Assembly (NCBI RefSeq): GCF_001571085.1
Contig: NZ_BCTC01000067.1
Location: 1-35,424 of the forward strand
Origin: Azohydromonas lata NBRC 102462
GTDB taxonomy: Bacteria > Pseudomonadota > Gammaproteobacteria > Burkholderiales > Burkholderiaceae_C
Length of the DNA: 35,424 bases
Direction: 5' to 3'
The translations under genes were made by a program, and so were the position numbers. How positions within the stretch are numbered: position 1 is the first letter of the stretch; each line of letters starts with the position of its first letter. Positions 8,892 through 17,450 of this stretch are shown here, piece after piece. A model generated the notes under the pieces. The model searched no databases and was not told where the DNA came from. It worked only from the letters and a program-made list of their open reading frames with translations.

Positions 8892-8897
8892 TATAAT
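8892..8897 (+). promoter_or_regulatory. Candidate -10 box for fmdB
   Basis: A consensus TATAAT lies in the gap between the symporter and fmdB. A Shine-Dalgarno-like AAAGG at 8913-8917 precedes the ATG at 8925 by seven bases. The -35 region is not obvious. It probably drives fmdB, the DUF502 gene and perhaps aspS. Confidence 0.5.
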
Positions 8898-8924
8898 TTT
8901 TCGTTTTGCATCAAAGGCTTAGCC

Positions 8925-9224
8925 ATGCCGATCTACGCTTATCGCTGTTCTGCCTGCGGTCACGCGAAGGACGTGCTGCAGAAGATGTCCGACCCCGTGC
9001 TGACCACGTGTCCCTCGTGCGGCGCCGAGGCCTTCAGCAAGCAGCTCACCGCCGCGGGCTTCCAGCTCAAGGGTTCGGGTTGGTACGTGACCGACTTCAA
9101 GGGCGGCAGCGGCGGCACGTCCGCGCCGGCCACCAAGCCCGCGGAATCGGCGGCGTCTTCCTCGTCGTCGTCCGACAGCGCCGCGCCCGCAGCCGGCTGC
9201 GGCGGCTCGTGCGCCTGCCACTGA
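8925..9224 (+). CDS. FmdB-family zinc ribbon protein
   Basis: This small regulatory-type zinc ribbon has 99 residues: MPIYAYRC with Cys8-x2-Cys11 and Cys29-x2-Cys32 forming a four-cysteine zinc site. A GSGWYVTDFK stretch typical of the family follows. The C-terminal third is a Ser/Ala-rich linker ending in a Cys-rich tail (GCGGSCACH) that may bind another metal. The name comes from an amidase/formamidase operon protein and the function remains loosely defined. It starts a run fmdB-DUF502-aspS that is common in Burkholderiales. The start is supported by AAAGG seven bases upstream. Confidence 0.9.
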   Translation: MPIYAYRCSACGHAKDVLQKMSDPVLTTCPSCGAEAFSKQLTAAGFQLKGSGWYVTDFKGGSGGTSAPATKPAESAASSSSSSDSAAPAAGCGGSCACH

Positions 9225-9256
9225 TGCACCGTGTTTCCCGGTAAAGGCGGCCGCGC

Positions 9257-9931
9257 GTGAAGAAGTACATCGTTGCCGGCCTGCTGGTGTGGATGCCGCT
9301 GGCCGTCACGGTCTGGGTGCTCCTGTGGGTGCTCAACCTGATGAACGGCGTGTTCGACTGGCTGCTGCTGGCCGCCTCCGCAGTGCTGCCGCTGTCGGCC
9401 CAGACCGGCCTGGACGAGCTGCGCAGGATTCCCGGCCTGAGCGTGCTCGTGATGGTCGCGGGCCTGCTGCTCACCGGCATGTTCGTGGCCAACGTCTTCG
9501 GCCAGTGGTGGCTGCGGCAGTGGGACCGGCTCATGGGCCGCATCCCCATCGTCAAGTCCATCTACAGCTCGGTCAAGCAGGTCTCGGACACGCTGTTCTC
9601 CAGCAACGGCAACGCTTTCCGCGAGGCCGTGCTGGTGCAGTACCCGCGCGCGGGCTCCTGGACCATCGCCTTCGTCACTGGCCGCCCCGGCGGCGAGGTG
9701 GCGACGCGGCTGGGCGGTGCCGAGCACCTGAGCCTTTACGTGCCCACCACGCCCAACCCGACCTCGGGCTTCTTCCTGATGGTGCCGCGCTCCGACGTGA
9801 TGCCTTTGCAGATGAGCGTGGACGAGGCGCTCAAGTACATCATTTCCATGGGCGTCGTCGCCCCGCCCGCAACCGCGGCGGCTTCTCCTGCCGCCGCCGC
9901 GCCGCTGCCGCTGCGAAACCGCGCCGGCTGA
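9257..9931 (+). CDS. DUF502 family inner-membrane protein
   Basis: The 224-residue protein starts at GTG (9257), with AAAGG at 9243-9247. Two membrane segments (about 5-27 and 62-82) flank a short periplasmic loop. A conserved soluble domain follows, with [19 protein letters not shown] and later [17 protein letters not shown], both signatures of DUF502. The Ala/Pro-rich tail is not conserved. DUF502 proteins have no firm biochemical role. Their constant position between fmdB and aspS in betaproteobacteria suggests co-transcription rather than shared function. The gap to aspS is 73 bases. Confidence 0.88.
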   Translation: MKKYIVAGLLVWMPLAVTVWVLLWVLNLMNGVFDWLLLAASAVLPLSAQTGLDELRRIPGLSVLVMVAGLLLTGMFVANVFGQWWLRQWDRLMGRIPIVKSIYSSVKQVSDTLFSSNGNAFREAVLVQYPRAGSWTIAFVTGRPGGEVATRLGGAEHLSLYVPTTPNPTSGFFLMVPRSDVMPLQMSVDEALKYIISMGVVAPPATAAASPAAAAPLPLRNRAG

Positions 9932-10004
9932 CAACGCGCCGGCGCTCTCCCCACACTGGCCGCCGGCCGCGGCGGCCTCATCGAACAAGTCCTGGAGCCA
10001 GACA

Positions 10005-11795
10005 ATGAGAAGCAGCTACTGCGGCCGCGTCAGCGAAGCGCTGATGGGCCAGACCGTGACCCTGATGGGCTGGGCCCACCGCCGCCGTGACCATGGCGGC
10101 GTCATCTTCATCGACCTGCGCGACCGCGAAGGCGTGGTGCAGGTGGTGTGCGACCCCGACCGCCCCGAGATGTTCGCCACCGCCGAGAGCGTGCGCAACG
10201 AGTTCTGCCTCAAGGTCGTCGGCAAGGTGCGTGCGCGGCCCGCGGGCACGGAGAACGCCAACCTCGTCAGCGGCAAGATCGAGGTGCTCTGCCACGAGCT
10301 GGAAGTGCTCAACCCCAGCGTGACGCCCCCGTTCCAGCTCGACGAGGAAAACCTCTCCGAGACCACGCGCCTCACGCACCGCGTGCTGGACCTGCGCCGC
10401 CCCTACATGCAGAACAACCTGATGCTGCGCTACCGCGTGGCCATGGAAGTCCGCAAGTACCTCGACGAGCAAGGCTTCATCGACATCGAGACGCCGATGC
10501 TCACGAAGAGCACCCCCGAAGGTGCCCGTGACTATCTGGTGCCCAGCCGCGTGCACGACGGCCAGTTCTTCGCGCTGCCGCAGTCGCCCCAGCTGTTCAA
10601 GCAGCTGCTGATGGTCGCCGGCTACGACCGCTACTACCAGATCACCAAGTGCTTCCGCGACGAGGACCTGCGCGCCGACCGCCAGCCCGAATTCACGCAG
10701 ATCGACTTGGAAACCAGTTTCCTGGGCGAGCAGGACATCCGTGACCTGACCGAAGGCATGATCCGCCACGTCTTCCGCAAGGCGCTGGACGTCGAGCTGG
10801 GCGACTACCCGGTCATGACTTACGCCGACGCCATGCGCCTGTACGGCTCGGACAAGCCCGACCTGCGCGTCAAGCTGGAGTTCACCGAGCTCACCGACGT
10901 GATGGCCGACGTGGACTTCAAGGTCTTCAGCACCCCGGCCACCACCAAGGGCGGCCGCGTGGTCGCGCTGCGCGTGCCCGGCGGCGGCGAGATGAGCCGC
11001 GGCGAGATCGACGGCTACACCGAGTTCGTCAAGATCTACGGCGCCAAGGGCCTGGCCTGGATCAAGGTCAACGACTTGGCCAAGGGCCGCGAAGGCCTGC
11101 AGTCGCCCATCGTCAAGAACCTGCACGACCGCGCCATCCAGCAAATCCTGGAGCGCACCGGCGCGCAGACGGGCGACCTGCTGTTCTTCGGTGCCGACAA
11201 GGCCAAGGTCGTCAACGACGCCATCGGCGCGCTGCGCGTGAAGATCGGCCACAGCGACTTCGGCCGCAACAAGGGCCTGTTCGAGGACCGTTGGGCGCCG
11301 TTGTGGGTCATCGACTTCCCCATGTTCGAGCACGACGAGGAAGACGACCGCTGGGTCGCCGTGCACCACCCGTTCACCGCCCCCAAGGACGGCCACGAGG
11401 ACCTCATGGACACCGACCCCGGTGCCTGCGTCGCCAAGGCCTACGACATGGTGCTCAACGGCTGGGAGCTCGGCGGCGGCTCGGTGCGTATCCACCGCGC
11501 CGAAGTGCAGAGCAAGGTCTTCAGCGCCTTGAAGATCGGCCCCGAGGAAGCGCAGCTCAAGTTCGGCTTCCTGCTGGACGCGCTGCAGTACGGCGCACCC
11601 CCGCACGGCGGCCTGGCCTTCGGCCTGGACCGCCTGGTCACGCTCATGACCAAGGCCGAGTCCATTCGCGACGTCATCGCCTTCCCCAAGACGCAGCGTG
11701 CCCAGTGCCTGCTCACCGGCGCGCCCAGCAACGTCGACGAGAAGCAACTGCGCGAGCTGCACATCCGACTGCGCAATCCGGCCGCCACGGCTTGA
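10005..11795 (+). CDS. aspS: Aspartate--tRNA(Asp/Asn) ligase AspS
   Basis: This class II aminoacyl-tRNA synthetase charges tRNA with aspartate. The 596-residue protein has the bacterial layout: N-terminal OB-fold anticodon domain, catalytic core with [12 protein letters not shown], motif 2 [14 protein letters not shown], the GAD insertion domain (about 290-420) and motif 3 GLAFGLDRL. Residues His30 (RRRDHGG) and Gly81 (RPAGTEN) match, by position, those I recall from Pseudomonas aeruginosa, where they make the enzyme non-discriminating. If so it also makes Asp-tRNA(Asn) for GatCAB. The ATG follows GGAG (9993-9996), eight bases away. The order DUF502-aspS-(small gene)-nudB is conserved in the group. 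Confidence 0.97.
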   Translation: MRSSYCGRVSEALMGQTVTLMGWAHRRRDHGGVIFIDLRDREGVVQVVCDPDRPEMFATAESVRNEFCLKVVGKVRARPAGTENANLVSGKIEVLCHELEVLNPSVTPPFQLDEENLSETTRLTHRVLDLRRPYMQNNLMLRYRVAMEVRKYLDEQGFIDIETPMLTKSTPEGARDYLVPSRVHDGQFFALPQSPQLFKQLLMVAGYDRYYQITKCFRDEDLRADRQPEFTQIDLETSFLGEQDIRDLTEGMIRHVFRKALDVELGDYPVMTYADAMRLYGSDKPDLRVKLEFTELTDVMADVDFKVFSTPATTKGGRVVALRVPGGGEMSRGEIDGYTEFVKIYGAKGLAWIKVNDLAKGREGLQSPIVKNLHDRAIQQILERTGAQTGDLLFFGADKAKVVNDAIGALRVKIGHSDFGRNKGLFEDRWAPLWVIDFPMFEHDEEDDRWVAVHHPFTAPKDGHEDLMDTDPGACVAKAYDMVLNGWELGGGSVRIHRAEVQSKVFSALKIGPEEAQLKFGFLLDALQYGAPPHGGLAFGLDRLVTLMTKAESIRDVIAFPKTQRAQCLLTGAPSNVDEKQLRELHIRLRNPAATA

Positions 11796-11805
11796 TCCAG
11801 CGCAA

Positions 11806-11830
11806 GGCTTGGGCCCGCCGGGCCCAAGCC
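11806..11830 (+). terminator. Hairpin after aspS
   Basis: There is a perfect 11-base stem, GGCTTGGGCCC with its complement, around a three-base loop, 10 bases after the aspS stop. No T-run follows, so it may be a Rho-aided terminator or an mRNA-stabilising hairpin rather than a classical intrinsic terminator. Confidence 0.6.
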
Positions 11831-11873
11831 GCGGGAGGCTGTGCAATAGCGCCGGCAAGGGGTTTGGCCTGGG

Positions 11874-11899
11874 GTTTACACTAGTAGGGTAAACACTAG
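11874..11899. promoter_or_regulatory. Repeat/dyad element before a small secreted protein
   Basis: ACACTAG occurs twice in direct orientation (11878-11884 and 11893-11899, 15 bases apart). GTTTAC (11874-11879) and GTAAAC (11889-11894) form an inverted repeat in the same stretch. The element is AT-rich in a GC-rich setting and ends 10 bases before an ATG, so it likely overlaps the promoter. It may be an operator; the regulator is unknown. Confidence 0.5.
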
Positions 11900-11909
11900 G
11901 AAAAGCACC

Positions 11910-12170
11910 ATGAAGACCGTTGTACTTGCCTTCACCCTGCTCGTCGTTGCCGCCGTGGCCCAAGCTGAAGGCACCACCCAAGCCGCTTCCACGCAAGCCA
12001 CCGCCGTGCGTGCCAATGGCGAGCACCCCGCCGTGCTGGTCGCCCGCCAGTACCGCGAAGGCGCCATTGACGCCAACCGCTTCATCGTCGCGCCGCCGGC
12101 CAGCACCCGCTGGACCAGCGGCCCCGCGCTGGACAACACCGCCCCCGTGCAATCCGCCAGCGCGCGCTGA
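11910..12170 (+). CDS. Small secreted protein of unknown function
   Basis: The 86-residue protein has a clear signal peptide (MKTVVLAFTLLVVAAVAQA, cleavage near residue 19). The mature part is short and polar (GEHPAVLVARQYREGAIDANRFIVAPPASTRW, split in two conserved-looking halves by REG). The size and style recall the small exported DUF4148-like proteins of Burkholderiales, but I cannot place it in that family. AGGA at 11898 lies eight bases before the ATG and serves as ribosome-binding site. The upstream repeat/dyad suggests its own regulated promoter. It sits between aspS and nudB, which are otherwise neighbours, so it may be a later insertion. Confidence 0.7.
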   Translation: MKTVVLAFTLLVVAAVAQAEGTTQAASTQATAVRANGEHPAVLVARQYREGAIDANRFIVAPPASTRWTSGPALDNTAPVQSASAR

Positions 12171-12271
12171 TGCCGCTGCCGGCGCGGGCGCCTCGTGCCG
12201 CCCGCGCACCGGACCGTCGTTCTTGACCGTCCCCCCTTGGGAGCGCGCGCCGCGCCGCTATGCTCAGGCGC

Positions 12272-12781
12272 ATGCCTGAAGTGATATCCCAGCGTCCCTA
12301 CAAGATCCCCGAATCCGTGCTGGTGGTGATACACACCCCGGCCCTGGACGTCCTGCTCATGGAGCGGACCGACACGCCCGGCTTCTGGCAGAGCGTCACC
12401 GGTTCCAAGGACAGCGCGGACGAGCCCCTCATCACCACCTGCGTGCGCGAGGTGGCCGAGGAGACCGGCATCGATGTGCATGCCCCGGGCATCGGCCTTG
12501 CCGCGTTGCGCGACTGGGGGTTGCGCAACGTGTACGAGATCTATCCACGCTTCCTGCACCGCTACGCCAGCGGCGTGACGCACAACACCGAGCATGTGTT
12601 CGGACTGACCGTGCCCGCCGGCACGCCCGTGCGCCTGGCGCCGCGCGAGCACACCGCGCTGCGCTGGCTGCCCTGGCGCGAGGCCGCCGCGGCCTGCTAC
12701 TCGCCCAGCAACGCCGAAGCCATCCTGCAGCTGCCGCGCTTTGCCGGCGTGGCCGGCGCGGTGCCCGGCAGCGGAGCCTGA
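12272..12781 (+). CDS. nudB: Dihydroneopterin triphosphate diphosphatase NudB
   Basis: This Nudix hydrolase removes pyrophosphate from dihydroneopterin triphosphate in folate synthesis. The 169-residue protein resembles E. coli NudB over its length (ESVLVVIHTP, FWQSVTGS, FLHRYASGVTHNTEHVFGL, ALRWLPWREA). The Nudix box is GSKDSADE then seven residues then REVAEETGI, with one more residue between Gly and Glu than the usual GX5E. The ATG at 12272 is chosen because the ATG at 12260 overlaps a -10-like TATGCT (12259-12264). Such a promoter would give a leaderless mRNA starting at 12272. aspS-nudB order is conserved in proteobacteria. Confidence 0.9.
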   Translation: MPEVISQRPYKIPESVLVVIHTPALDVLLMERTDTPGFWQSVTGSKDSADEPLITTCVREVAEETGIDVHAPGIGLAALRDWGLRNVYEIYPRFLHRYASGVTHNTEHVFGLTVPAGTPVRLAPREHTALRWLPWREAAAACYSPSNAEAILQLPRFAGVAGAVPGSGA

Positions 12782-12784
12782 GCC

Positions 12785-13591
12785 ATGGTGCTCAACCGGC
12801 TGCAGTCCACCCAACTGCCCTCGGCGGAGAGCGATCCCACGCTGCTGCGCGTAGCCACCTACAACATCCACAAAGGCGTGCGCGGCATCGGCCCGCGCAA
12901 GCGGCTGGAGATCCACAACCTCGGCCTGGGCGTGGAGGCGCTGGACGCCGACATGGTCTTCCTGCAGGAGGTGCGCCTGTTCAACACCCGCGAAGCGCGG
13001 CTGTTCGACCGCAGCAAGTTCGGCTGGCCGGAACAGGGGCAGGCCCATTTCCTGGCTCCCGAGGGCTACGACGTCGCCTACCGCACCAACGCCGTGACCA
13101 AGCACGGCGAGCATGGCAACGCGCTGCTGTCGCGCTGGCCCATTGGCGACATCGGCCACTTCGACGTCAGCGACCACCGTTTCGAACAGCGCGGCCTGCT
13201 GCACGTGCCCGTGCAGTGGCAGGGCCGGACCATCCACGCCGTGGTCGCGCACTTTGGCCTCATACACGCCAGCCGCGTGCGCCAGGTGCAAAAGCTCGCC
13301 GAGTTCCTGGAGGCCAACGTGCCCGCCGACGAGCCGCTGGTGGTGGCGGGTGACTTCAACGACTGGGCCGAGAAGCTCGACCCGCCCATGTACGGCATAG
13401 GCCTGCAGCGCGCACGGCCCGCCGACGCCCGCAACCACTGCCCAACCTTCCCCTCGCTGGCGCCGGTGTTCGCGCTGGACCGCTTTTACCTGCGCGGCCT
13501 GCGCTGCCGCTCGACCCTCGTCCCGCGCGGCACGGCCTGGGCCCGCATGTCGGACCACCTGCCGCTGGTGGCCGAGCTCGAAGCGGCATGA
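12785..13591 (+). CDS. Endonuclease/exonuclease/phosphatase family protein (YbhP-like)
   Basis: The 268-residue metal-dependent phosphodiesterase fold carries the family motifs in order: VATYNIHKG (Asn), DMVFLQEV (metal-binding Glu), HGNALLSRWPI, VAHFGL, VAGDFNDW (catalytic Asp/Asn) and the final MSDHLPL (Asp-His). It starts three bases after nudB. The next gene is clsB, the same pairing as E. coli ybhP-clsB, which suggests a role linked to phospholipid or phosphodiester turnover. The substrate is unknown. There is no signal peptide, so it is probably cytoplasmic. Confidence 0.88.
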   Translation: MVLNRLQSTQLPSAESDPTLLRVATYNIHKGVRGIGPRKRLEIHNLGLGVEALDADMVFLQEVRLFNTREARLFDRSKFGWPEQGQAHFLAPEGYDVAYRTNAVTKHGEHGNALLSRWPIGDIGHFDVSDHRFEQRGLLHVPVQWQGRTIHAVVAHFGLIHASRVRQVQKLAEFLEANVPADEPLVVAGDFNDWAEKLDPPMYGIGLQRARPADARNHCPTFPSLAPVFALDRFYLRGLRCRSTLVPRGTAWARMSDHLPLVAELEAA

Positions 13592-13658
13592 GGGCGCGCG
13601 CGGGCCGGATTCGCCGTCACGCACACCGCCTGAGCGCCGGCGGGGCAGGGCCGTTTGC

Positions 13659-14999
13659 ATGAGCGCCGGATCGCCCCCTTCCGGCCGGCGCAGCCGCCGC
13701 GCCAGGGGCGATGGCCCGCCCTACAACTCGGCGCTGCTGCACAACTGGTACGACCACCCGCGCGCGCTCTTTTGCGGCGGCAACGACGTGAAGCTGCTGC
13801 GCGGCGGCAACGAGCTTTTTCCGGCCATGTGCGAGGCCATCGCCGCCGCGCGCAGCGAAGTCTGGCTGGCCACCTACATCTTTCATGACGACGATGCCGG
13901 CCGCCTCGTGGCCGACGCGCTCATCGCCGCCGCGCTGCGCGGCGTGCGCGTGCGCGTGGTGGTGGACGGTTTCGGCAGCAAGGCCTCGCTGCCCGCGCTG
14001 TACCAGTGGTTCGCCGATGCGGGCGTCGAGCTGTCGGTGTTCCGTCCCGTACGCCGCTGGTGGTCGCTGCTGCAGCCGGGGCAGTTGCGGCGGCTGCACC
14101 AGAAGATTTGCGTGGTGGACCACGGGCTGGGCTTCGTCGGCGGCATCAACGTCATCGACGACTGCAACGACCTCAACCACGGCCACAGCGACCAGCCGCG
14201 GCTGGACTTCGCCGTGGCCGTGCGCGGCCCCGTGGTCGGCCCGGTGCAGCAGACCGTGAGCGCCATCTGGACGCGCGCCACCTTCGGCCACGACTGGCCT
14301 GAGGAGGTGAGGGCGCTGGCACGCAGCAGCGAGCCCGTCACCCGCGTGCGCGATCTGCTGCGGCGGCTGCGCATCACCCCGCCGCTGAAGAGCCAGCTCG
14401 CCTGCAGCGACGCCGACCGACCCATGCGCGCCGCCTTCGTGGTGCGCGACAACCTGCGCCAGCGCCGCGCCATAGAGCGCAGCTACATCGACGCGTTGCG
14501 CCGCGCGCGCACGCGCATCGACCTGGTCTCGCCCTACTTCTATCCCGGCCACATGTTCCGCCGCACGCTGCGCGACGCCGCGCGCCGCGGCGTGCAGGTG
14601 CGGCTGCTGCTGCAGGGCAAGCTGGACTACCGCATCGCCGGCCTGGCCGCGCAGGTGCTCTACGACGAGCTGCTGCGCCACGGCGTGCACATCCACGAGT
14701 ACATGCCCGCCTTCCTGCACGCCAAGATCGCGCTGGTGGACGACGACTGGGCCACCGTGGGCAGCTCCAACATCGACCCGCTGTCGCTGCTGCTCAACCT
14801 GGAGGCCAACGTCATGGTGCGCGACCGCGACTTCACCCGCGAGCTGGCCGCCGAGTTCGACGCCGCCATCGCCGTCTCCCGCGAGGTACAGGCCGTGCAC
14901 GTGCGCGGGCGCGGCTTCTGGGGCGCGCTGCGCCGCGGCTTCGTGGCCTGGGGGGCGCACGTCTACCTGCGCGTGGCGGGCATCACCGGGCGTTACTGA
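13659..14999 (+). CDS. clsB: Cardiolipin synthase B (phospholipase D family)
   Basis: It forms cardiolipin by phosphatidyl transfer at the inner membrane. The 446-residue protein has two HKD motifs: His147-x-Lys149-x4-Asp154 (HQKICVVD), followed by GFVGGINVID, and His354-x-Lys356-x4-Asp361 (HAKIALVD), followed by WATVGSSNIDPLS. There are no N-terminal membrane segments, which separates it from ClsA and fits ClsB. The first 20 residues are Arg-rich and probably disordered. It lies 67 bases after the YbhP-like gene, in the same order as E. coli ybhP-clsB, and ends convergent with the serine protease gene. Confidence 0.9.
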   Translation: MSAGSPPSGRRSRRARGDGPPYNSALLHNWYDHPRALFCGGNDVKLLRGGNELFPAMCEAIAAARSEVWLATYIFHDDDAGRLVADALIAAALRGVRVRVVVDGFGSKASLPALYQWFADAGVELSVFRPVRRWWSLLQPGQLRRLHQKICVVDHGLGFVGGINVIDDCNDLNHGHSDQPRLDFAVAVRGPVVGPVQQTVSAIWTRATFGHDWPEEVRALARSSEPVTRVRDLLRRLRITPPLKSQLACSDADRPMRAAFVVRDNLRQRRAIERSYIDALRRARTRIDLVSPYFYPGHMFRRTLRDAARRGVQVRLLLQGKLDYRIAGLAAQVLYDELLRHGVHIHEYMPAFLHAKIALVDDDWATVGSSNIDPLSLLLNLEANVMVRDRDFTRELAAEFDAAIAVSREVQAVHVRGRGFWGALRRGFVAWGAHVYLRVAGITGRY

Positions 15000-15022
15000 G
15001 GCGCCGGCCGCGCCGGGGCCGC

Positions 15023-15844
15023 TTACTGGGCCGGGGCGGGAGACGGCTGCGGGGCGCCGCCGGGCGCCGTGGCCGGCGCGCGGCGCAGCAGCTCCAGGGC
15101 ATGGACGATGGGAATGGCGTAGCTGATGCCCGACGGCGCGGTGAGCGCGCTTTCACGCCCGGCCTTGAGGAACACCATGTTGAGCACCGCCACCACCTCG
15201 CCGCTGGCCGCGTCGTACACCGGGCTGCCGCTGTTGCCGGGGTAGGCCGTGGCGTCGAGCTGGTAGAGGTCGAAGGGCCCGTCGCGCAACTGGCGTATGG
15301 CCTGATTGCTGAGCTGCTGCGACGACGCCGTGGGCAGCACCGCCGGCGTGATGGCCGAGACGATGCCGCGGTGCGTCACCGGCGCGTAGCCCAGCGCGTC
15401 GCCTAGCGGAAAGCCCGTGAAGGCCACCTCCGTGCCCTCGGCCACTTCGCGCGCCGTGGACAGCGCCAGCGCCGGCAGCGGCGGGCCCTCGATGGCCAGC
15501 AGCGCCAGATCGTGAGCCCGGTCCAGCGCCAGCAAGGTGGCGCGGCGCGCGTCGGCGCCCCGGCCCCGCCCGCGCGGCAGGCCGATGGCCAGCGGCGCCG
15601 TCGCCTCGCTCGCCGCCGCCTCGGGCAGCACATGGGCGTTGGTCAGCACCCGGCGCCCGTCGCCCACGACGAAGCCCGTGCCCCGGAAGCCCAGCCGCGG
15701 GTTGTCCGTGTCCCGCCACGAGCCCACCACCACGATGGACGGTTTCACTTTGGGCACCACGGCCGAGAGCTGCGCGCGGGCCGGGGCCGGCGGCGCGGCC
15801 AGCAAGGCCAGGCAGGTCAGCAGGTGAAGGCGGCGGCGGGACAT
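15023..15844 (-). CDS. Exported trypsin-like serine protease
   Basis: The 273-residue protein has a signal peptide (MSRRRLHLLTCLALLAAP, cleavage near ARA at 22-24). A chymotrypsin-fold domain follows with the full triad: His71 (LTNAHVLPE), Asp112 (RAHDLALLAI) and Ser205 (YPGNSGSPVY). There is no PDZ domain, so it is smaller than DegP/DegS-type proteases. The C-terminus is a short Pro/Ala-rich tail. It probably acts in the periplasm on unknown targets. The frame is open far upstream to 17299 because of high GC, but the signal peptide fixes the start at the ATG at 15844. No Shine-Dalgarno sequence is seen. Confidence 0.85.
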   Translation of the reverse strand: MSRRRLHLLTCLALLAAPPAPARAQLSAVVPKVKPSIVVVGSWRDTDNPRLGFRGTGFVVGDGRRVLTNAHVLPEAAASEATAPLAIGLPRGRGRGADARRATLLALDRAHDLALLAIEGPPLPALALSTAREVAEGTEVAFTGFPLGDALGYAPVTHRGIVSAITPAVLPTASSQQLSNQAIRQLRDGPFDLYQLDATAYPGNSGSPVYDAASGEVVAVLNMVFLKAGRESALTAPSGISYAIPIVHALELLRRAPATAPGGAPQPSPAPAQ

Positions 15845-15894
15845 GGAAAGAGGAACGTTGAGAGCGCGGCAACCGCGGGCCGGGCCGCGGCGCG

Positions 15895-16278
15895 TCAGAG
15901 CCGCTCGCTGAGGTCTTCGCCGAAACGGTTGTTGCCGGACGTGCCGCGCAGCATGCCGTTCTCGATCAGCGTCCAGACCATGCCGATCACGGGCACGGCG
16001 TTGACCAGCACCCACCAGCCGGACTTGTCGCGGTCGTGCCAGCGCTTGACCGAGACGGCCAGCGCCGGCCAAGTCAGCAGCAGGTTGATGAGGTCGTCCG
16101 CCTTCTCCTCGCTCACGCCTGCCACGCGCAGCAGCGTGTGGCCCAGCAGCCCTGCGCCCAGCAGCCCAAGCACGCCGTACAGCCACCAGGTGCGCCGCGG
16201 AATGCGGCCCTGGAAGCTGAACAGGATTTGCTGCGGGCTCATAGGCTCGTCGGCGAGCCAGGAGGAAGACGGGGTCAT
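15895..16278 (-). CDS. DUF805 family membrane protein
   Basis: The 127-residue protein carries DUF805 hallmarks: FSFQGRIPRRTWW, three membrane segments (about 34-52, 63-80, 90-108), WHDRDKSGWW, IPVIGMVW and the ending GNNRFGED. Function is unknown; these are small inner-membrane proteins. An ATG at 16305 would add nine residues, and Met13 of the chosen form (MSPQQILFSF) is also plausible. It is divergent from the exonuclease gene, with about 58 bases between starts, and 50 bases separate its stop from the protease start. Confidence 0.85.
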   Translation of the reverse strand: MTPSSSWLADEPMSPQQILFSFQGRIPRRTWWLYGVLGLLGAGLLGHTLLRVAGVSEEKADDLINLLLTWPALAVSVKRWHDRDKSGWWVLVNAVPVIGMVWTLIENGMLRGTSGNNRFGEDLSERL

Positions 16279-16324
16279 GGTGCAGTGCAACGAAACGCAA
16301 CTCATTGTCCCATGCGGGCACGCT

Positions 16325-16330
16325 CACAAT
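16325..16330 (+). promoter_or_regulatory. Candidate -10 element, leaderless start of the exonuclease gene
   Basis: CACAAT ends six bases before the ATG at 16337, with no Shine-Dalgarno sequence. The arrangement is like that at ubiJ. Confidence 0.35.
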
Positions 16331-16336
16331 GGACCG

Positions 16337-17434
16337 ATGGAACACGTTGGCGCTTCCGCTGTCTCGCCGATGGCACAAGACACGCCCAAGGACCTGGTGG
16401 TCGAGCGCCCGCAAGGCCTGTACTGCCCGCCCGGCGACTTCTACATCGACCCCTGGCAGCCCGTGGAGCGGGCCGTCATCACCCATGCCCATGCCGACCA
16501 CGCCCGCCGCGGCCACGGCCACTACCTGGCCAGCGCCGAGGGCGAAGGCGTGCTGCGCGCGCGCATGGGCGCCGACATAGACCTGCAGGCGCTGCCCTGG
16601 GGGCAGGTGGTGGAGCACCACGGCGTGCGCATCAGCCTGCACCCGGCCGGGCACGTGCTGGGCTCGGCGCAAATCCGCCTGGAGCACCAGGGGCAGGTCT
16701 GGGTGGTGTCGGGCGACTACTGGGCCAGCGGCCACGTGGACGAGGCCAACCCCACCTGCACGCCGTTCGAGCCCGTGCGCTGCCACTGCTTCATCACCGA
16801 GTCCACCTTCGGCCTGCCCATCTACCGCTGGCAGCCGCAGGCGGCGCTGTTTGCCGGCATCAACGCCTGGTGGGCGGAGAACGCCGCGGCGGGGCGCGCC
16901 AGCGTGCTCATGGGCTATGCCTTCGGCAAGGCGCAGCGGCTGCTGGCCGGGGTGGATGCATCCATCGGCCCCATCGTCGTCCACGGCGCGGTGGAGCCGC
17001 TCAATGCCGCCTACCGCGCCGCCGGCGTGGCGCTGCCGCCCACGCACCACGTCACGGCGCTGCCCAAGGAGGCTTTGAGACGGGCGCTGGTCGTGGCGCC
17101 GCCCTCGGTGGCCGGCTCGCCCTGGCTGCGGCGCTTCGGCGAGGCGAGCGACGCCTTTGCCAGCGGCTGGATGGCGCTGCGCGGCGCGCGCCGGCGCCGC
17201 GGCGTGGACCGCGGCTTCGTCCTCTCCGACCACGCAGACTGGCCGGGCCTGCAGCGCTGCATCGCCGCCACGGGGGCGCAGCGCGTCATCGTCACCCACG
17301 GCTACGAGGCCGTGATGGTGCGCTGGCTGCTGGAGCAGGGCTACGAGGCCGGCGCCTTCCGCACGGAGTACGGGGACGAGGCCATCGAAACCGAAGCGGC
17401 CGGACAGCAGGAAGGCCTCTCAGCGGAGGAGTGA
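16337..17434 (+). CDS. Ligase-associated-type DNA 3' exonuclease (metallo-beta-lactamase fold)
   Basis: The 365-residue protein is of the beta-CASP/metallo-beta-lactamase class. Zinc ligands are in THAHADH (His50, His52, Asp54, His55) and HPAGHVLGSAQI, with VVSGDYW, FITESTFGLPIYRW, the beta-CASP-like GYAFGKAQRLLAG, and late FVLSDHADW and VIVTHGYE. These match the family usually encoded beside an ATP-dependent DNA ligase and a DEXH helicase (mRNA-processing exonuclease relatives). No ligase or helicase is in this window, so it is an orphan here. It probably processes DNA ends in repair. It is convergent with the Pat-like gene, 16 bases apart. Confidence 0.85.
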   Translation: MEHVGASAVSPMAQDTPKDLVVERPQGLYCPPGDFYIDPWQPVERAVITHAHADHARRGHGHYLASAEGEGVLRARMGADIDLQALPWGQVVEHHGVRISLHPAGHVLGSAQIRLEHQGQVWVVSGDYWASGHVDEANPTCTPFEPVRCHCFITESTFGLPIYRWQPQAALFAGINAWWAENAAAGRASVLMGYAFGKAQRLLAGVDASIGPIVVHGAVEPLNAAYRAAGVALPPTHHVTALPKEALRRALVVAPPSVAGSPWLRRFGEASDAFASGWMALRGARRRRGVDRGFVLSDHADWPGLQRCIAATGAQRVIVTHGYEAVMVRWLLEQGYEAGAFRTEYGDEAIETEAAGQQEGLSAEE

Positions 17435-17450
17435 GCGGCCGCCCCGCGCC

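Noticed and set aside
11793-11806. FNR-like site TTGATCCAGCGCAA at the aspS end
   Set aside because: The second half-site has two mismatches and overlaps the aspS stop; too weak to claim.
9978-12209. Long open frame antisense to aspS and the small secreted gene
   Set aside because: It mirrors aspS codon structure in GC-rich DNA, has no recognisable domain and no ribosome-binding site; aspS on the other strand is certain.
15845-17299. Possible upstream extension of the serine protease as a large protein
   Set aside because: The extension overlaps DUF805 and the exonuclease gene, and the signal peptide at 15844 fixes the real start.
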